Shown: positions 25,381 through 32,549 of the stretch, one piece after another
Layout of the letters: each line of letters starts with the position of its first letter
Position numbering within the stretch: position 1 is the first letter of the stretch
Origin: Gemmata massiliana
Lineage (GTDB): Bacteria; Planctomycetota; Planctomycetia; Gemmatales; Gemmataceae
Length of the DNA stretch: 33,336 nucleotides
NCBI GenBank assembly: GCA_000531095.1
Contig: HG799467.1
Span: forward strand, 532,346 to 565,681
Direction: 5' to 3'
Program-made: the position numbers and the translations under genes
The notes under the pieces: generated by a model
The model's database searches: none
What the model was told of the DNA's origin: nothing
Seen by the model: the letters and a program-made list of their open reading frames with translations, nothing else

Positions 25381-26925
25381 ATGCGCATTCAATCTTCTAT
25401 GCTCGTTCTTGGCACCGTTACCCTGTTGGCTGCCTTGCTTCGGCTATACGGGTTGGGCGATCGTTGCCTATGGCTGGATGAAACTTTTGCTTGGCGGGCT
25501 ACACAGTTCACTATGGGAGAGATGCTCAGCCGGTGGAGTAACCCTTTTGTTGCAGAGAATCCGCCTCTCTTTCCCATGTTGCTCAACGGATGGGTTCGAT
25601 TTTTTGGGGATACAGAGTTCTCGATTCGCTTTCCTTCTGCCCTGGCCGGAGTCCTTACCGTCCCGGCGGCTTTTCTCTTGGTTCGGCAGTTGCTGCAGAA
25701 CGGTGTGGGAGAGGTTCGCGGGAACTGGCTTGGACTTATCTCAGCTGGCTTGATTGCCGTAAGCGAATTGCATGTTCACGAGGCGCGGCAAGCCCGGATG
25801 TACACCTTCGGCACCCTTTTTCTTTTGCTATCTGGATGGACATTGCTACGTGCATTGCGCCCCTCGGCCTCGAATTATTACTGGATTATGTTTTGTTTTT
25901 TTACAGTGCTTTTTTTATACACCCACAATCTATCATTGTTTAGCTGTTTGGGATATATCTTGTTCGGATCGGTGTTTCTAGGTCTTAAGTGGCTGCGAGC
26001 GATGGATGGACAGTCGCGGGCGATGATCAGCCGCAAGATTCTCGGGTTTACCGCAGCGATTGTCGCCATCGCGGTGTTGTACATGCCGGCCGGGGTCGTG
26101 CTCATTGAGCGATCCTCGGAGACAACACGCGAAAATTCTTGGCTAGGCCCTATCACAGTTCGGCAAGCTGAGAAGTCGTTGGCCGAGGCTGTTTTGTCAT
26201 CGACTGCCTCGACGCGCCTGGATTCTGCTGGGTTAGGGATGGCCGGATTCATCGGGGTTTTTATGATTTTCGGATTTGCTATTAGACGAGGATGGGCGGG
26301 ATTATTTGTCGGATTGGCTGCAATTGTGCCGGTCGCCATGATGCTTTTTTACTCAATTGCATCAGGGACAAGTCTTTTTCTTCCTCGATATCTTACTTTC
26401 GCTCAGACTGCCTGTTTAGTTGCCATACCTGTAGCGCTACAAGCGGCACCTCGCCTTGTATCGCTTTTGGTCGCTACTTTTGTCTTTGGATTGGTAATCT
26501 GGAGCGGGATGCCATCCTATGAAGCGATTATAGATCGATCGGCCAAGCCTGGTATGCGCGCTGCGGCGGAATACATTCTGGAGCATCGAATGGCTAGAGA
26601 TGTCATTGCCACTCAGTCCGTATTCACTCAGACTAAATTATCGTATCACTCTCGCAACTTGTTTAGATCGCATTTAATAGCGGTAATCCCCAGTCGCCAT
26701 TTACACGGTGCGATCTTACTGAAGGACGATGAGGTTGCTTCTCCGGATGGCGTCTTTTCTCGTGATCTTTCAGGTTTTTGGTTTGTCTCCCTATCTGGTT
26801 ATGGTGACTCGGATAAAATTGGCTTCCCCGTCCCAGGTCGATGGCGGAACGTGGAGACTATTCGCTTCGCGCAGGACTACTGGTGGGAGGGTGAAGTCGT
26901 ATTGGATCATTACGTTCCAGAATGA
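25381..26925 (+). CDS. Second GT-C glycosyltransferase (PMT/GT39-like)
   Basis: A 514-aa membrane protein. The catalytic acidic motif in the first loop is plain: RCLWLDETFAWRATQF, followed by ENPPLFPMLLNGWVRFFG, the usual layout of prokaryotic GT39-like enzymes. About ten to twelve hydrophobic helices follow (MFCFFTVLFLYTHNLSLFS; LGFTAAIVAIAVLYMPAGVV; MAGFIGVFMIFGFAI; LVSLLVATFVFGLVIW) and then a soluble C-terminal part. The start ATG 25381 lies 19 bases after the LRR stop; an ATG at 25300 in the same frame would overlap the LRR gene by 62 bases and adds residues without family look. Two GT-C genes with an LRR lipoprotein between them suggests surface glycosylation. The substrate cannot be read from sequence. 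Confidence 0.75.
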   Translation: MRIQSSMLVLGTVTLLAALLRLYGLGDRCLWLDETFAWRATQFTMGEMLSRWSNPFVAENPPLFPMLLNGWVRFFGDTEFSIRFPSALAGVLTVPAAFLLVRQLLQNGVGEVRGNWLGLISAGLIAVSELHVHEARQARMYTFGTLFLLLSGWTLLRALRPSASNYYWIMFCFFTVLFLYTHNLSLFSCLGYILFGSVFLGLKWLRAMDGQSRAMISRKILGFTAAIVAIAVLYMPAGVVLIERSSETTRENSWLGPITVRQAEKSLAEAVLSSTASTRLDSAGLGMAGFIGVFMIFGFAIRRGWAGLFVGLAAIVPVAMMLFYSIASGTSLFLPRYLTFAQTACLVAIPVALQAAPRLVSLLVATFVFGLVIWSGMPSYEAIIDRSAKPGMRAAAEYILEHRMARDVIATQSVFTQTKLSYHSRNLFRSHLIAVIPSRHLHGAILLKDDEVASPDGVFSRDLSGFWFVSLSGYGDSDKIGFPVPGRWRNVETIRFAQDYWWEGEVVLDHYVPE

Positions 26926-26937
26926 TTTGCATTAACG

Positions 26938-27060
26938 GTGTCAGATTTCAATGCAGCTGATCAGGCGATTGCGGATCGCCCATCATCTTGGTTAATCGCA
27001 GCCCATGGCTTTCCATCGAGTGGAGAAGTGATTCCCTTCTCGGATTTTGTCGGTGGCTAG
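26938..27060 (+). CDS. Possible 40-aa small protein
   Basis: From GTG 26938 the DNA reads VSDFNAADQAIADRPSSWLI then AAHGFPSSGEVIPFSDFVGG and stops at TAG 27058. The composition is that of a real protein rather than noise and there is no competing frame. The GTG lies 12 bases after the stop of the GT-C gene but I see no good ribosome binding site. It may be a small gene, or the detached C-terminal end of a longer protein. No family is recognised. Confidence 0.3.
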   Translation: MSDFNAADQAIADRPSSWLIAAHGFPSSGEVIPFSDFVGG

Positions 27061-27092
27061 CCGTTTGAGATGTTAAGTCGAAGGACAAGCCC

Positions 27093-27791
27093 ATGCTGGA
27101 AAATCAATCCGTGACGCGGCCGGTGTTGTCAATTATTGTCCCTGTGTATAACGAAGCTCGATATATTGAGGCTACCTTGGAACGATTGGTGGATAGGCCA
27201 TACCCTGGCGCCAATCAGGAAGTGATTGTCATTGATGATGGCAGTTCCGACAATACGCCATTGCTTCTCAATCGGTGGTCTGCTCGTCCTGGATTCCGCG
27301 TTCTTACTCACCAGTCTAACCGTGGTAAAGGCGCGGCGATTCGCACGGGCTTGGCCCATGTCACTGGTAAGATAGTAGCAATTCAGGACGCTGATCTCGA
27401 ATACGATCCTGATGATCTTATGGCTCTTATTGCGCCGATCGTCCGAGGCGAGGCTCGTGCTGTGTACGGGTCTCGATACCTCAATCTCACAAATCATCTG
27501 CCCTGGACTAAATATCGGGTGGCCGTGCATGTAATGAATGCTCTTACTCGCCTGCTTTATGGTATTCGCTTGACAGATGTGAACACTTGCTATAAAATCT
27601 TAAGCTCTGAGTTATACCTAAATCTTGATTTGCGATCAGAACGTTTTAATTTCTGCGCCGAAGTGACCGCCAAGCTGGCGCGGAACGGCGTTTGCATTCA
27701 TGAAGTGCCGATTCGTTATCACCCTCGCGGAAAAAAAGAGGAAAAAAAATTGGTTGGCGTGATGCGAAACAGTTTGCTACTGCTCTTTTAG
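27093..27791 (+). CDS. GT2 polyprenol-phosphate glycosyltransferase (DPM1-like), C terminus frameshifted
   Basis: A GT-A glycosyltransferase that would load a sugar onto polyprenyl phosphate at the cytoplasmic face. Motifs: LSIIVPVYNEARYIEATLER, IDDGSSDNT with D48-D49, SNRGKGAAIRTGL, and the metal-binding IQDADLEYDPDD with D99 and D101. NTCYKIL and FNFCAEVTAKLAR fit DPM1-like enzymes. In the direct frame it ends at 27791 as KKLVGVMRNSLLLLF. One base shift in the A8 run at 27742-27749 gives KKIGWRDAKQFATALLVWRF, which is the expected family C terminus, and ends at TAA 27836-27838. So the functional protein is probably about 247 aa, made by slippage or hidden by one missing A. It supplies a logical donor for the two GT-C enzymes upstream. 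Confidence 0.8.
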   Translation: MLENQSVTRPVLSIIVPVYNEARYIEATLERLVDRPYPGANQEVIVIDDGSSDNTPLLLNRWSARPGFRVLTHQSNRGKGAAIRTGLAHVTGKIVAIQDADLEYDPDDLMALIAPIVRGEARAVYGSRYLNLTNHLPWTKYRVAVHVMNALTRLLYGIRLTDVNTCYKILSSELYLNLDLRSERFNFCAEVTAKLARNGVCIHEVPIRYHPRGKKEEKKLVGVMRNSLLLLF

Positions 27792-27838
27792 TTTGGCGAT
27801 TTTGGCCTGTTCCATCACTACCTGGTTTTCAGAGCTAA

Positions 27839-28215
27839 GACGATCTCCCTACTTGCGTCAAGTTGCATCTTTTTATTACAAATTCTTGCTTGATGATTGC
27901 TGATTTGCCGGAAGACGAATTTGACTTCGACTTGACTGGGAGAATTGCTTCGCCGCGAGATTTCCTAGTTTGAATGGCCGCGGCCATGATGCCATTGCAT
28001 AGGCAGGCTCCCTCGTTGTCATCGTTTTCTGTACGGGTCGAGGCTTTTAGCTTAGTGGCTCTCGGAGCGGCTCGCTGTCTGGCTACTGGATGTGATCTTG
28101 GTTCTCGTTTCAGTTGCTCGTTGTTCGTTCCGTTAGGCCTATTTGTTGAACTTGCTTAACAGTATAGCGTGAGTATTCCTGCTTTCCGCAAGTTGAGTCG
28201 TCGGGAGGGCTACCG
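27839..28215. other. Gap between the GT2 gene and the transposase remnant
   Basis: About 375 bases with no supported gene. A 26-codon frame near 27892-27972 reads MIADLPEDEFDFDLTGRIAS and PRDFLV before TGA, acidic and protein-like but without a start signal. I leave it uncalled. The region carries no clear repeat. Confidence 0.3.
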
Positions 28216-28753
28216 ATGGCGGCGCCGGAAGTCATGGCCCTCGGGCTAGCGCTCGCGCCCTACCTTCGACGGTTCCGAGGCATTTTCGTCCAGGACCGAA
28301 CGGCCGCCCCCTTCGATACGTATTGTTGCGGGTCGCTATCGGATCTGGCACCTAAGCGCTTCGAGCCCATCGCGCTCGAAGCCGGGACCGCGGTACAGGC
28401 CCTCCCAGGAGTTCCTGGTCACCGCCCGGTGGGATCACACCGCGGCCCACGAAGTCTTTCAGAAACACATCGGTGCAATCGTCGCGGGCCTCTTCCGACC
28501 GACGCTCCGGGCCTCGTTCTGGTGGGCAACGGCCACAACGGTATGGGTGGCGGACCTGGAGCACGCCTTGGTCGCCGCCGTCAACGAAACGACGGGAGAG
28601 GTCAAATACGTCCTAACCAGCGCGACCATGGCCCCGTTGGCCCGGGTACTGGGCACGGCATTCCGCCGGCGGGTCGTGGAGCATGTTATCGCCTCTGGAA
28701 GTAAGACGCGGGGCTCATGGGTTCATATGGGCGCTGACAAAACCCGTGATTGA
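28216..28753 (+). pseudogene. Degraded IS701/DDE_5-type transposase
   Basis: Fragments of one transposase in two frames. 28216-28403 gives LAPYLRRFRGIFVQDRTAAP then LSDLAPKRFEPIALEAG, the N-terminal pattern of IS701-type transposases. After an apparent extra C in CCC (28404-28406) the frame changes and reads QEFLVTARWDHTAAHEVFQK, then directly NETTGEVKYVLTSATMAPLA and RVLGTAFRRRVVEHVI, which belongs to the C-terminal third of the family. The whole catalytic middle, normally about 200 residues, is missing. The element is dead. It sits in the GC-poorer cluster but is itself GC-rich, like the flanking DNA, so it entered from the host or another GC-rich source. Confidence 0.75.
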
Positions 28754-28789
28754 GACAGTTTTCAAGGCGTCTTCGAGTTTTTGTCAGCG
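28732..28789. repeat. 11-bp inverted repeats after the transposase remnant
   Basis: CGCTGACAAAA (28732-28742) and TTTTGTCAGCG (28779-28789) are perfect reverse complements with 36 bases between. AAGACGC (28703-28709) and GCGTCTT (28767-28773) form a second, interlaced pair, so the order is A, B, A', B'. The site lies just where the transposase similarity ends and may hold one end of the dead IS or two facing ends. No second copy of this repeat was found upstream of 28216. Confidence 0.45.
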
Positions 28790-28924
28790 TCTGTAAAGCG
28801 TCACACAGAACATTCCCATCCGAGTGGAGCCGCGGCATGAGCTGTGTCCTCGCTCTGGGGCGAGTCCTGTACTCGATGATATGTCGCATCAATACGCGCA
28901 TTTGCAATGTTGGAGATAAGCGAA

Positions 28925-29521
28925 ATGTTATACGTGACCTTATTATCTCGTTGTGTGCCTAGAATTATTTTTGTTGCATGCGGTCTTTTCTTACTCCTTG
29001 CGGCAGTACTTAAGACCGCACAGGTTGGTTCCGGCGTAGGCTCGGGGAACGATCTTATTACTTACCGACCTGCTTTCATCACGCTGGTGGTGTTCGAATT
29101 TGCTTTGGGTGCCTGGCTTGTCTGCGGGATCTATCCGCATACAGCACGAACCGTTGCAATCCTTTGTTTTTCTATCTTTACACTTGCCTCTGTATACCAA
29201 GCTGCTCTTGGACGGGTTTCGTGTGGGTGCTTTGGTCATTTTGAGGTTGCGCCATGGATCACGGTTCTTGCCGACACCATTGCAACCGTACTGTTGTCGC
29301 AACTCCCCCCCCACCCGGCGTACGCTGGAATCGCACAACAGCTTGCATCGCCGGGGCAATCGGCTTTTTTGCCATTGTTCTGCTCTGGCGGGCGCTTTCG
29401 CCACCGTCAGAATTATCTCGCATCGTGGTCACTCCTGCGACCATTAACCTTGGAATCATTCGTGCCGGCCAACGCGCGGACGCGAGCTTCGAGTTGGCCA
29501 ACCGAACGGGCCATGATGTAA
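28925..29521 (+). CDS. MauE/DoxX-type redox-associated membrane protein, probably fused to the following DUF1573
   Basis: Four membrane helices are visible in the first 130 residues (IIFVACGLFLLLAAVLK; AFITLVVFEFALGAWLVC; TVAILCFSIFTLASVY; WITVLADTIATVLLSQ) with the family signature GRVSCGCFGHF, whose cysteines pass electrons in related proteins. This is the MauE/DoxX family, which works in disulfide chemistry outside the membrane. I start it at ATG 28925 with GGAGA eight bases upstream; ATG 28907 is in frame but weaker. Beyond about residue 127 the frame (PAYAGIAQQLASPGQSAF...) loses protein character, while another frame carries a DUF1573 domain. The change falls at a C8 run (29305-29312), and one extra C would give a single MauE-DUF1573 protein of about 266 aa. 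I think the fusion is the true gene. Confidence 0.7.
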   Translation: MLYVTLLSRCVPRIIFVACGLFLLLAAVLKTAQVGSGVGSGNDLITYRPAFITLVVFEFALGAWLVCGIYPHTARTVAILCFSIFTLASVYQAALGRVSCGCFGHFEVAPWITVLADTIATVLLSQLPPHPAYAGIAQQLASPGQSAFLPLFCSGGRFRHRQNYLASWSLLRPLTLESFVPANARTRASSWPTERAMM

Positions 29522-29733
29522 AAATTGAATCGGTCGAATCGACCTGCCCTTGCCTATCAGTCCGACACGAGACTGATGCAATTGGACCTGGAAGGGCAAT
29601 TCGGGCCACTGTTGTGCTTGACTTGTCGACAGAGCCAGGCTTCACGGGATCTCTCGGCATAACATTAACAGCAAGGTCAGCTAATAATGATGTTGTATAC
29701 GTCATATTAATAACTGTAGACGTTACTCTATAA
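29254..29733 (+). CDS. DUF1573 domain, in a frame overlapping the MauE-like gene
   Basis: From about 29330 the frame reads CIAGAIGFFAIVLLWRAL, a membrane helix, then VVTPATINLGIIRAGQRADA, SFELANRTGHDVKIESVEST and CPCLSV, the DUF1573 signature with a CxC pair. It ends TVDVTL at 29733. The first 20 codons from ATG 29254 (MDHGSCRHHCNRTVVATPPP) are only a shadow of the MauE helix, so 29254 is probably not a true start, although GAGG stands nine bases before it. Either the domain starts internally without a clear signal or, more likely, it is the C-terminal half of the MauE-like protein with one base missing in the C8 run. Its pairing with MauE fits the redox theme of the cluster. Confidence 0.65.
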   Translation: MDHGSCRHHCNRTVVATPPPPGVRWNRTTACIAGAIGFFAIVLLWRALSPPSELSRIVVTPATINLGIIRAGQRADASFELANRTGHDVKIESVESTCPCLSVRHETDAIGPGRAIRATVVLDLSTEPGFTGSLGITLTARSANNDVVYVILITVDVTL

Positions 29734-29973
29734 TATATTGTTCTCAAAATTGTGTTTTTCTGAAATGATCTGTATCGACGCAGGTTGCAAATGAATAGGT
29801 GTGTTAAGTATTATTATTTATGTACGTTTCTATATGTCATGCTGTCAATTTGAACATATGTTCGCTGTCGCATGCATCCCTGTTCGGTCGCCCCGGTATC
29901 TAGATTACCGCCGCCATGCTCGCCGCTTATCCGCATGGCTCGGTTACCGCGCCTCGTCATCCCATGGGCTTGA
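29734..29973. other. AT-rich end of the cluster
   Basis: About 240 bases without a gene. The first 100 bases are AT-rich (TAATATATTG, then TATTATTTATG around 29813); after about 29880 the DNA becomes GC-rich again. This marks the right-hand compositional border of the cluster. Confidence 0.4.
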
Positions 29974-30165
29974 CGTACGCTCCGTCGGCATCACCCACTC
30001 CGGTTTCCCCGGTGCCCGAGTGACGACACCGCCCACCTGTCAGTACGGGACGCGCGGTGGGCCGTGTGGTCGCGTTGTACGGAGTTCTCGCACTTCCTTC
30101 GAGAGCTGGATGGTCCGAGAGAATCGCCTCTCGAGCGCGACTACGCAAACCGATTGCTCGCCTGA
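29974..30165 (+). pseudogene. Coding remnant, C-terminal piece of an unknown protein
   Basis: Between TGA 29971-29973 and TGA 30163-30165 one frame reads TAHLSVRDARWAVWSRCTEF then SHFLRELDGPRESPLERDYA and NRLLA. It is clearly protein-like but has no start codon with a ribosome binding site, so it looks like the end of a decayed or truncated gene. I do not recognise the family. Confidence 0.35.
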
Positions 30166-30201
30166 TGCCTCACAGAATCCTGGAAACTACTTTTAATGTG
30201 A

Positions 30202-30280
30202 GCTTTACGCGTCGTAAAGCCGGCTGGCTGACATGCCAGCTCGCAATACAGTCAGCCGGCTTGCAAGCCGACCGTTTTTT
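30202..30280 (+). terminator. Cluster of inverted repeats ending in T6
   Basis: Three overlapping structures: GCTTTACG-CGT-CGTAAAGC at 30202-30220 (perfect 8-bp arms), AAGCCGGCTG at 30217-30226 with CAGCCGGCTT at 30253-30262 (perfect 10-bp arms), and the palindrome CGGCTTGCAAGCCG at 30257-30270, followed after ACCG by TTTTTT. The stems compete with each other, which resembles an attenuator, but a plain terminator upstream of the toxin-antitoxin pair is the simplest reading. It lies about 165 bases before the antitoxin start. Confidence 0.5.
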
Positions 30281-30446
30281 CTACCTGATCGTTGTGACTG
30301 ATAAAGGACGTTATCGTTCTCGAGTTAATATTCGGCAGGGTTGATGGCGTGCCGCTCATTCGCCGGACGGGGCGCGAAAGTGCTTGACGGGTTCGGGCTT
30401 TTTGTGCCAATCTGATTCTCGTCACGTCAACGGATTCGGTACGCCC

Positions 30447-30698
30447 ATGACCCACTACACCCACACCCGCCTCGGCGAGGACCGCCGCGTCACCATCCCA
30501 GCGAAAGTCTGCAGCCGGCTCGGCCTCGCCGCGGGCGAACCCCTCGTCTGGAAAGAGGAGGGCGACACACTCCGTCTGATCCCGTGCAACCACCTGCTAC
30601 GTGACGTTCAAGCCGCGTTCGCCCCGTACCACGCCCCGGGCGAGAGCCTCGTCGACGAACTGATCGCTGAGCGCCGGGTCGAGGCCGCTCGTGAGTAG
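30447..30698 (+). CDS. AbrB/MazE-fold antitoxin (VapB-like)
   Basis: An 83-aa protein whose first 50 residues form a SpoVT-AbrB swapped-hairpin DNA-binding domain: LGEDRRVTIPAKVCSRLGLA, AGEPLVWKEEGDTLRLIP. The C-terminal 35 residues (PGESLVDELIAERRVEAARE) form the usual acidic toxin-binding tail. It should neutralise the PIN-domain toxin encoded next and repress its own operon. I choose ATG 30447; an in-frame start at 30384 adds residues without domain similarity. The stop TAG overlaps the toxin GTG by 8 bases, typical of this gene pair. Confidence 0.85.
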   Translation: MTHYTHTRLGEDRRVTIPAKVCSRLGLAAGEPLVWKEEGDTLRLIPCNHLLRDVQAAFAPYHAPGESLVDELIAERRVEAARE

Positions 30699-31074
30699 CT
30701 GCGTCCTCGACGCTTCAGCGCTAATCGCGTTCCTGTTCGGGGAACCCGGGGCCGATGTCGTGGCCGCGCGCATTCCCGGGGGCCTTGTTTCGGCCGTCAA
30801 CCTATCGGAAGTCGCAGCCCGGGCCCTCGAGAAAGGGATGCCCCTGGACCGGTTCGATTACGAACTCGGGCGCCTGCCCCTGACCGTCGTCCCGTTTGAC
30901 ACGACCCTCGCCAAAGTGGCGGCCACGCTTCGGGTTCCGACCCGTCCTCTCGGGCTCTCGTTCGCGGACCGCGCGTGCCTGGCCCTGTGCCTGGACCGCG
31001 GGCTCCCGGCCGTCACTGGGGACCGGGACTGGACCAAAGTGAACGTCGGAGTAGAAATCGTCGTGTTCCGATGA
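30691..31074 (+). CDS. PIN-domain toxin (VapC-like ribonuclease)
   Basis: A 127-aa PIN-domain protein. The four conserved acidic residues are present: D7 in VLDASALIAF, E40 in NLSEVAARAL, D93 in SFADRACLAL and D111 in VTGDRDW, so an active magnesium-dependent RNase is expected. VapC toxins cut tRNA or rRNA when the antitoxin is lost. It starts with GTG at 30691 inside the end of the antitoxin gene (GTGAGTAG), and its own stop overlaps the ATG of a recombinase fragment by 4 bases (ATGA). This links a stability module with a DNA integration gene. Confidence 0.88.
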   Translation: MSSCVLDASALIAFLFGEPGADVVAARIPGGLVSAVNLSEVAARALEKGMPLDRFDYELGRLPLTVVPFDTTLAKVAATLRVPTRPLGLSFADRACLALCLDRGLPAVTGDRDWTKVNVGVEIVVFR

Positions 31075-31328
31075 GCGATCTCGTCCCGCCCACACCTCGT
31101 TCTCACCTGACTGCACCCGGCGAAATGGTGCTGCCAGCGTGCGTCACCGAGGCCGGGCCCAACGCATGGTTCGCCTGGGAAGAGTTCTTTTGTGGTGTTT
31201 TCGCCAACCCGCACATCCGGCGCGCGTACACCCGGGCCGCGCGCGACTCCTTCGCCTGGCTCGCCCCGACCGGTCCCGGCACCTGGTCGGCGCCTGTCGC
31301 CGATCGGCCACCGGTCGACTCAGCATAG
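31071..31328 (+). pseudogene. N-terminal fragment of a tyrosine recombinase
   Basis: An 85-codon frame starting ATGA over the toxin stop. Residues 29-67 (GPNAWFAWEEFFCGVFANPH, then IRRAYTRAARDSFAWLAP) have the look of the N-terminal core-binding (SAM-like) domain of phage-type integrases, where an aromatic-rich helix is followed by R-x-Y-x-R-A-x-x-x-F. The next residues (GTWSAPVADRPPVDSA) no longer fit and the frame stops; the catalytic domain is missing. A C-terminal integrase piece of compatible type lies at 33043-33174 on the same strand. The two may be halves of one gene split by inserted DNA. Confidence 0.55.
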
Positions 31329-31383
31329 CAACTCTTCCTCTCGGCTACATCCTCGTCGGTCGCGACTGCTGTGTCCTATGACC

Positions 31384-31405
31384 GGTGTGGCCAACGGGCC
31401 ACACC
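31384..31405. repeat. Small perfect hairpin
   Basis: GGTGTGGCC (31384-31392) and GGCCACACC (31397-31405) pair perfectly around the loop AACG. It lies between the integrase fragment and the complete recombinase. No T-run follows, so a terminator role is weak. Confidence 0.5.
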
Positions 31406-31459
31406 AGCGAACAATTCGTCCCCTCGAGTTAACATTCTTCTTGACCCACTTCCACGCAC

Positions 31460-31499
31460 CCGCATAGTTCGTCTAACCCACTTTAGATGAACTATGCGG
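31460..31499. repeat. 17-bp inverted repeat with 6-base centre over the recombinase start codon
   Basis: The arms are 31460-31476 and 31483-31499, matching at 16 of 17 positions; the centre is CCCACT. The ATG of the recombinase (31487-31489) lies inside the right arm. Arm-6-arm geometry resembles a tyrosine recombinase core site such as dif. A self-regulatory operator or an mRNA hairpin that hides the start codon are other options. Confidence 0.8.
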
Positions 31500-32509
31500 T
31501 GAACCAGCCCCTCTTCGACCTTCTCCCCGCTGCTCGGACCCGATCGTTACCCGTTCTTAACGAATCCATGACGGGAGCGGCCCCCGACCCCGCGGAACAA
31601 TTCCGAGAGGCGTGTCGGGCGTGGTTGAGCAAATCGCCCTCGCGTGACACGCGCGTGAACTACGCACACGACTTGAACGAGTTCCTCGCATTCATGGGTC
31701 TTGATGGGGACCACCCGGAGCGGCTCGTCGCTGTTCGACCGCACCACGTCGCCGCGTGGCGCGACCGGCTCCGCGAGGGCGGGCTCACCAGCAGCTCGAT
31801 CCGCCGCAAGATGACCGTCTTGCGCTCCTTGTTCAGTTACCTCCAGACGTACGGGTACATGGGCGTGAACCCGGCGCACTCGGACTTCGTCGCGGCCCCG
31901 GCGGTCCCCCGTGACGGGAAGACCGTGGGCCTGTCACCCGAGGACTGTCGTCGGCTTCTCGACGCCCCGCCGTCGGACCCAACCGGGATCCGCGACCGGG
32001 CCCTGCTCGCGGTCCTCGCGTACACCGGGTGCCGGGTCGGGGAGCTGACCCGGCTGACCGTCGGTGGGTACAAGCAGACCGGCACGCACCGGGTGCTGGA
32101 AGTATTCGGGAAGGGGGGCAAGGAACGACAAGTGCCCTTACACCCGGAGGCCGTTGAGCGGGTCGAGGAATGGATCGATGCGGCCCACATCCGGGGCGAA
32201 CTGCGGGGGCCCCTGTTCCGCCCGTCGAGGAGCGCGCGGGGCGGCGGGCGCGACGGGTTCGCGCCGCGGCCGATGACACGACGGGCCGTGCAGCGGCTGA
32301 CCGAGGGGTACGTCCGGCGGCTGAACCTGGACCCGAACGTGACGGTGCATTCGCTCCGCGTGACGGCCCTGACGACGGCCCGGGAACGGGGCAGCGACAT
32401 CATCGATCTGCAGGAGTTCGCGGGCCACGCGGACCCGCGAACGACCCTCACGTACATCCGCTCCCGGGACCGGCTCTCGAAGTCACCGGCTTACGTCCTG
32501 CGGTACTGA
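31487..32509 (+). CDS. Tyrosine recombinase (XerC/XerD-like integrase), complete
   Basis: A 340-aa site-specific recombinase. The N-terminal core-binding domain spans about 35-135 (SRDTRVNYAHDLNEFLAFMG; SSSIRRKMTVLRSLFSYLQT). The catalytic domain, about 145-335, has every key residue: R183 in TGCRVGEL, K212 in GKGGKERQVP, H288 and R291 in HSLRVTAL, H314 in GHADPRTT and nucleophile Y323 in LTYIRSRD. It should be active. The ATG at 31487 lies inside a long inverted repeat and lacks a ribosome binding site; the next in-frame Met is at 31568. It is oriented like the integrase fragments on both sides but the protein is not the same type in its C-terminal tail (KSPAYVLRY). It may mobilise the local segment. 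Confidence 0.88.
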   Translation: MNYAVNQPLFDLLPAARTRSLPVLNESMTGAAPDPAEQFREACRAWLSKSPSRDTRVNYAHDLNEFLAFMGLDGDHPERLVAVRPHHVAAWRDRLREGGLTSSSIRRKMTVLRSLFSYLQTYGYMGVNPAHSDFVAAPAVPRDGKTVGLSPEDCRRLLDAPPSDPTGIRDRALLAVLAYTGCRVGELTRLTVGGYKQTGTHRVLEVFGKGGKERQVPLHPEAVERVEEWIDAAHIRGELRGPLFRPSRSARGGGRDGFAPRPMTRRAVQRLTEGYVRRLNLDPNVTVHSLRVTALTTARERGSDIIDLQEFAGHADPRTTLTYIRSRDRLSKSPAYVLRY

Positions 32510-32549
32510 TCGGGGGGAGGCTTCGGGGTCGTCAGTTCGGCCGGGGGAC

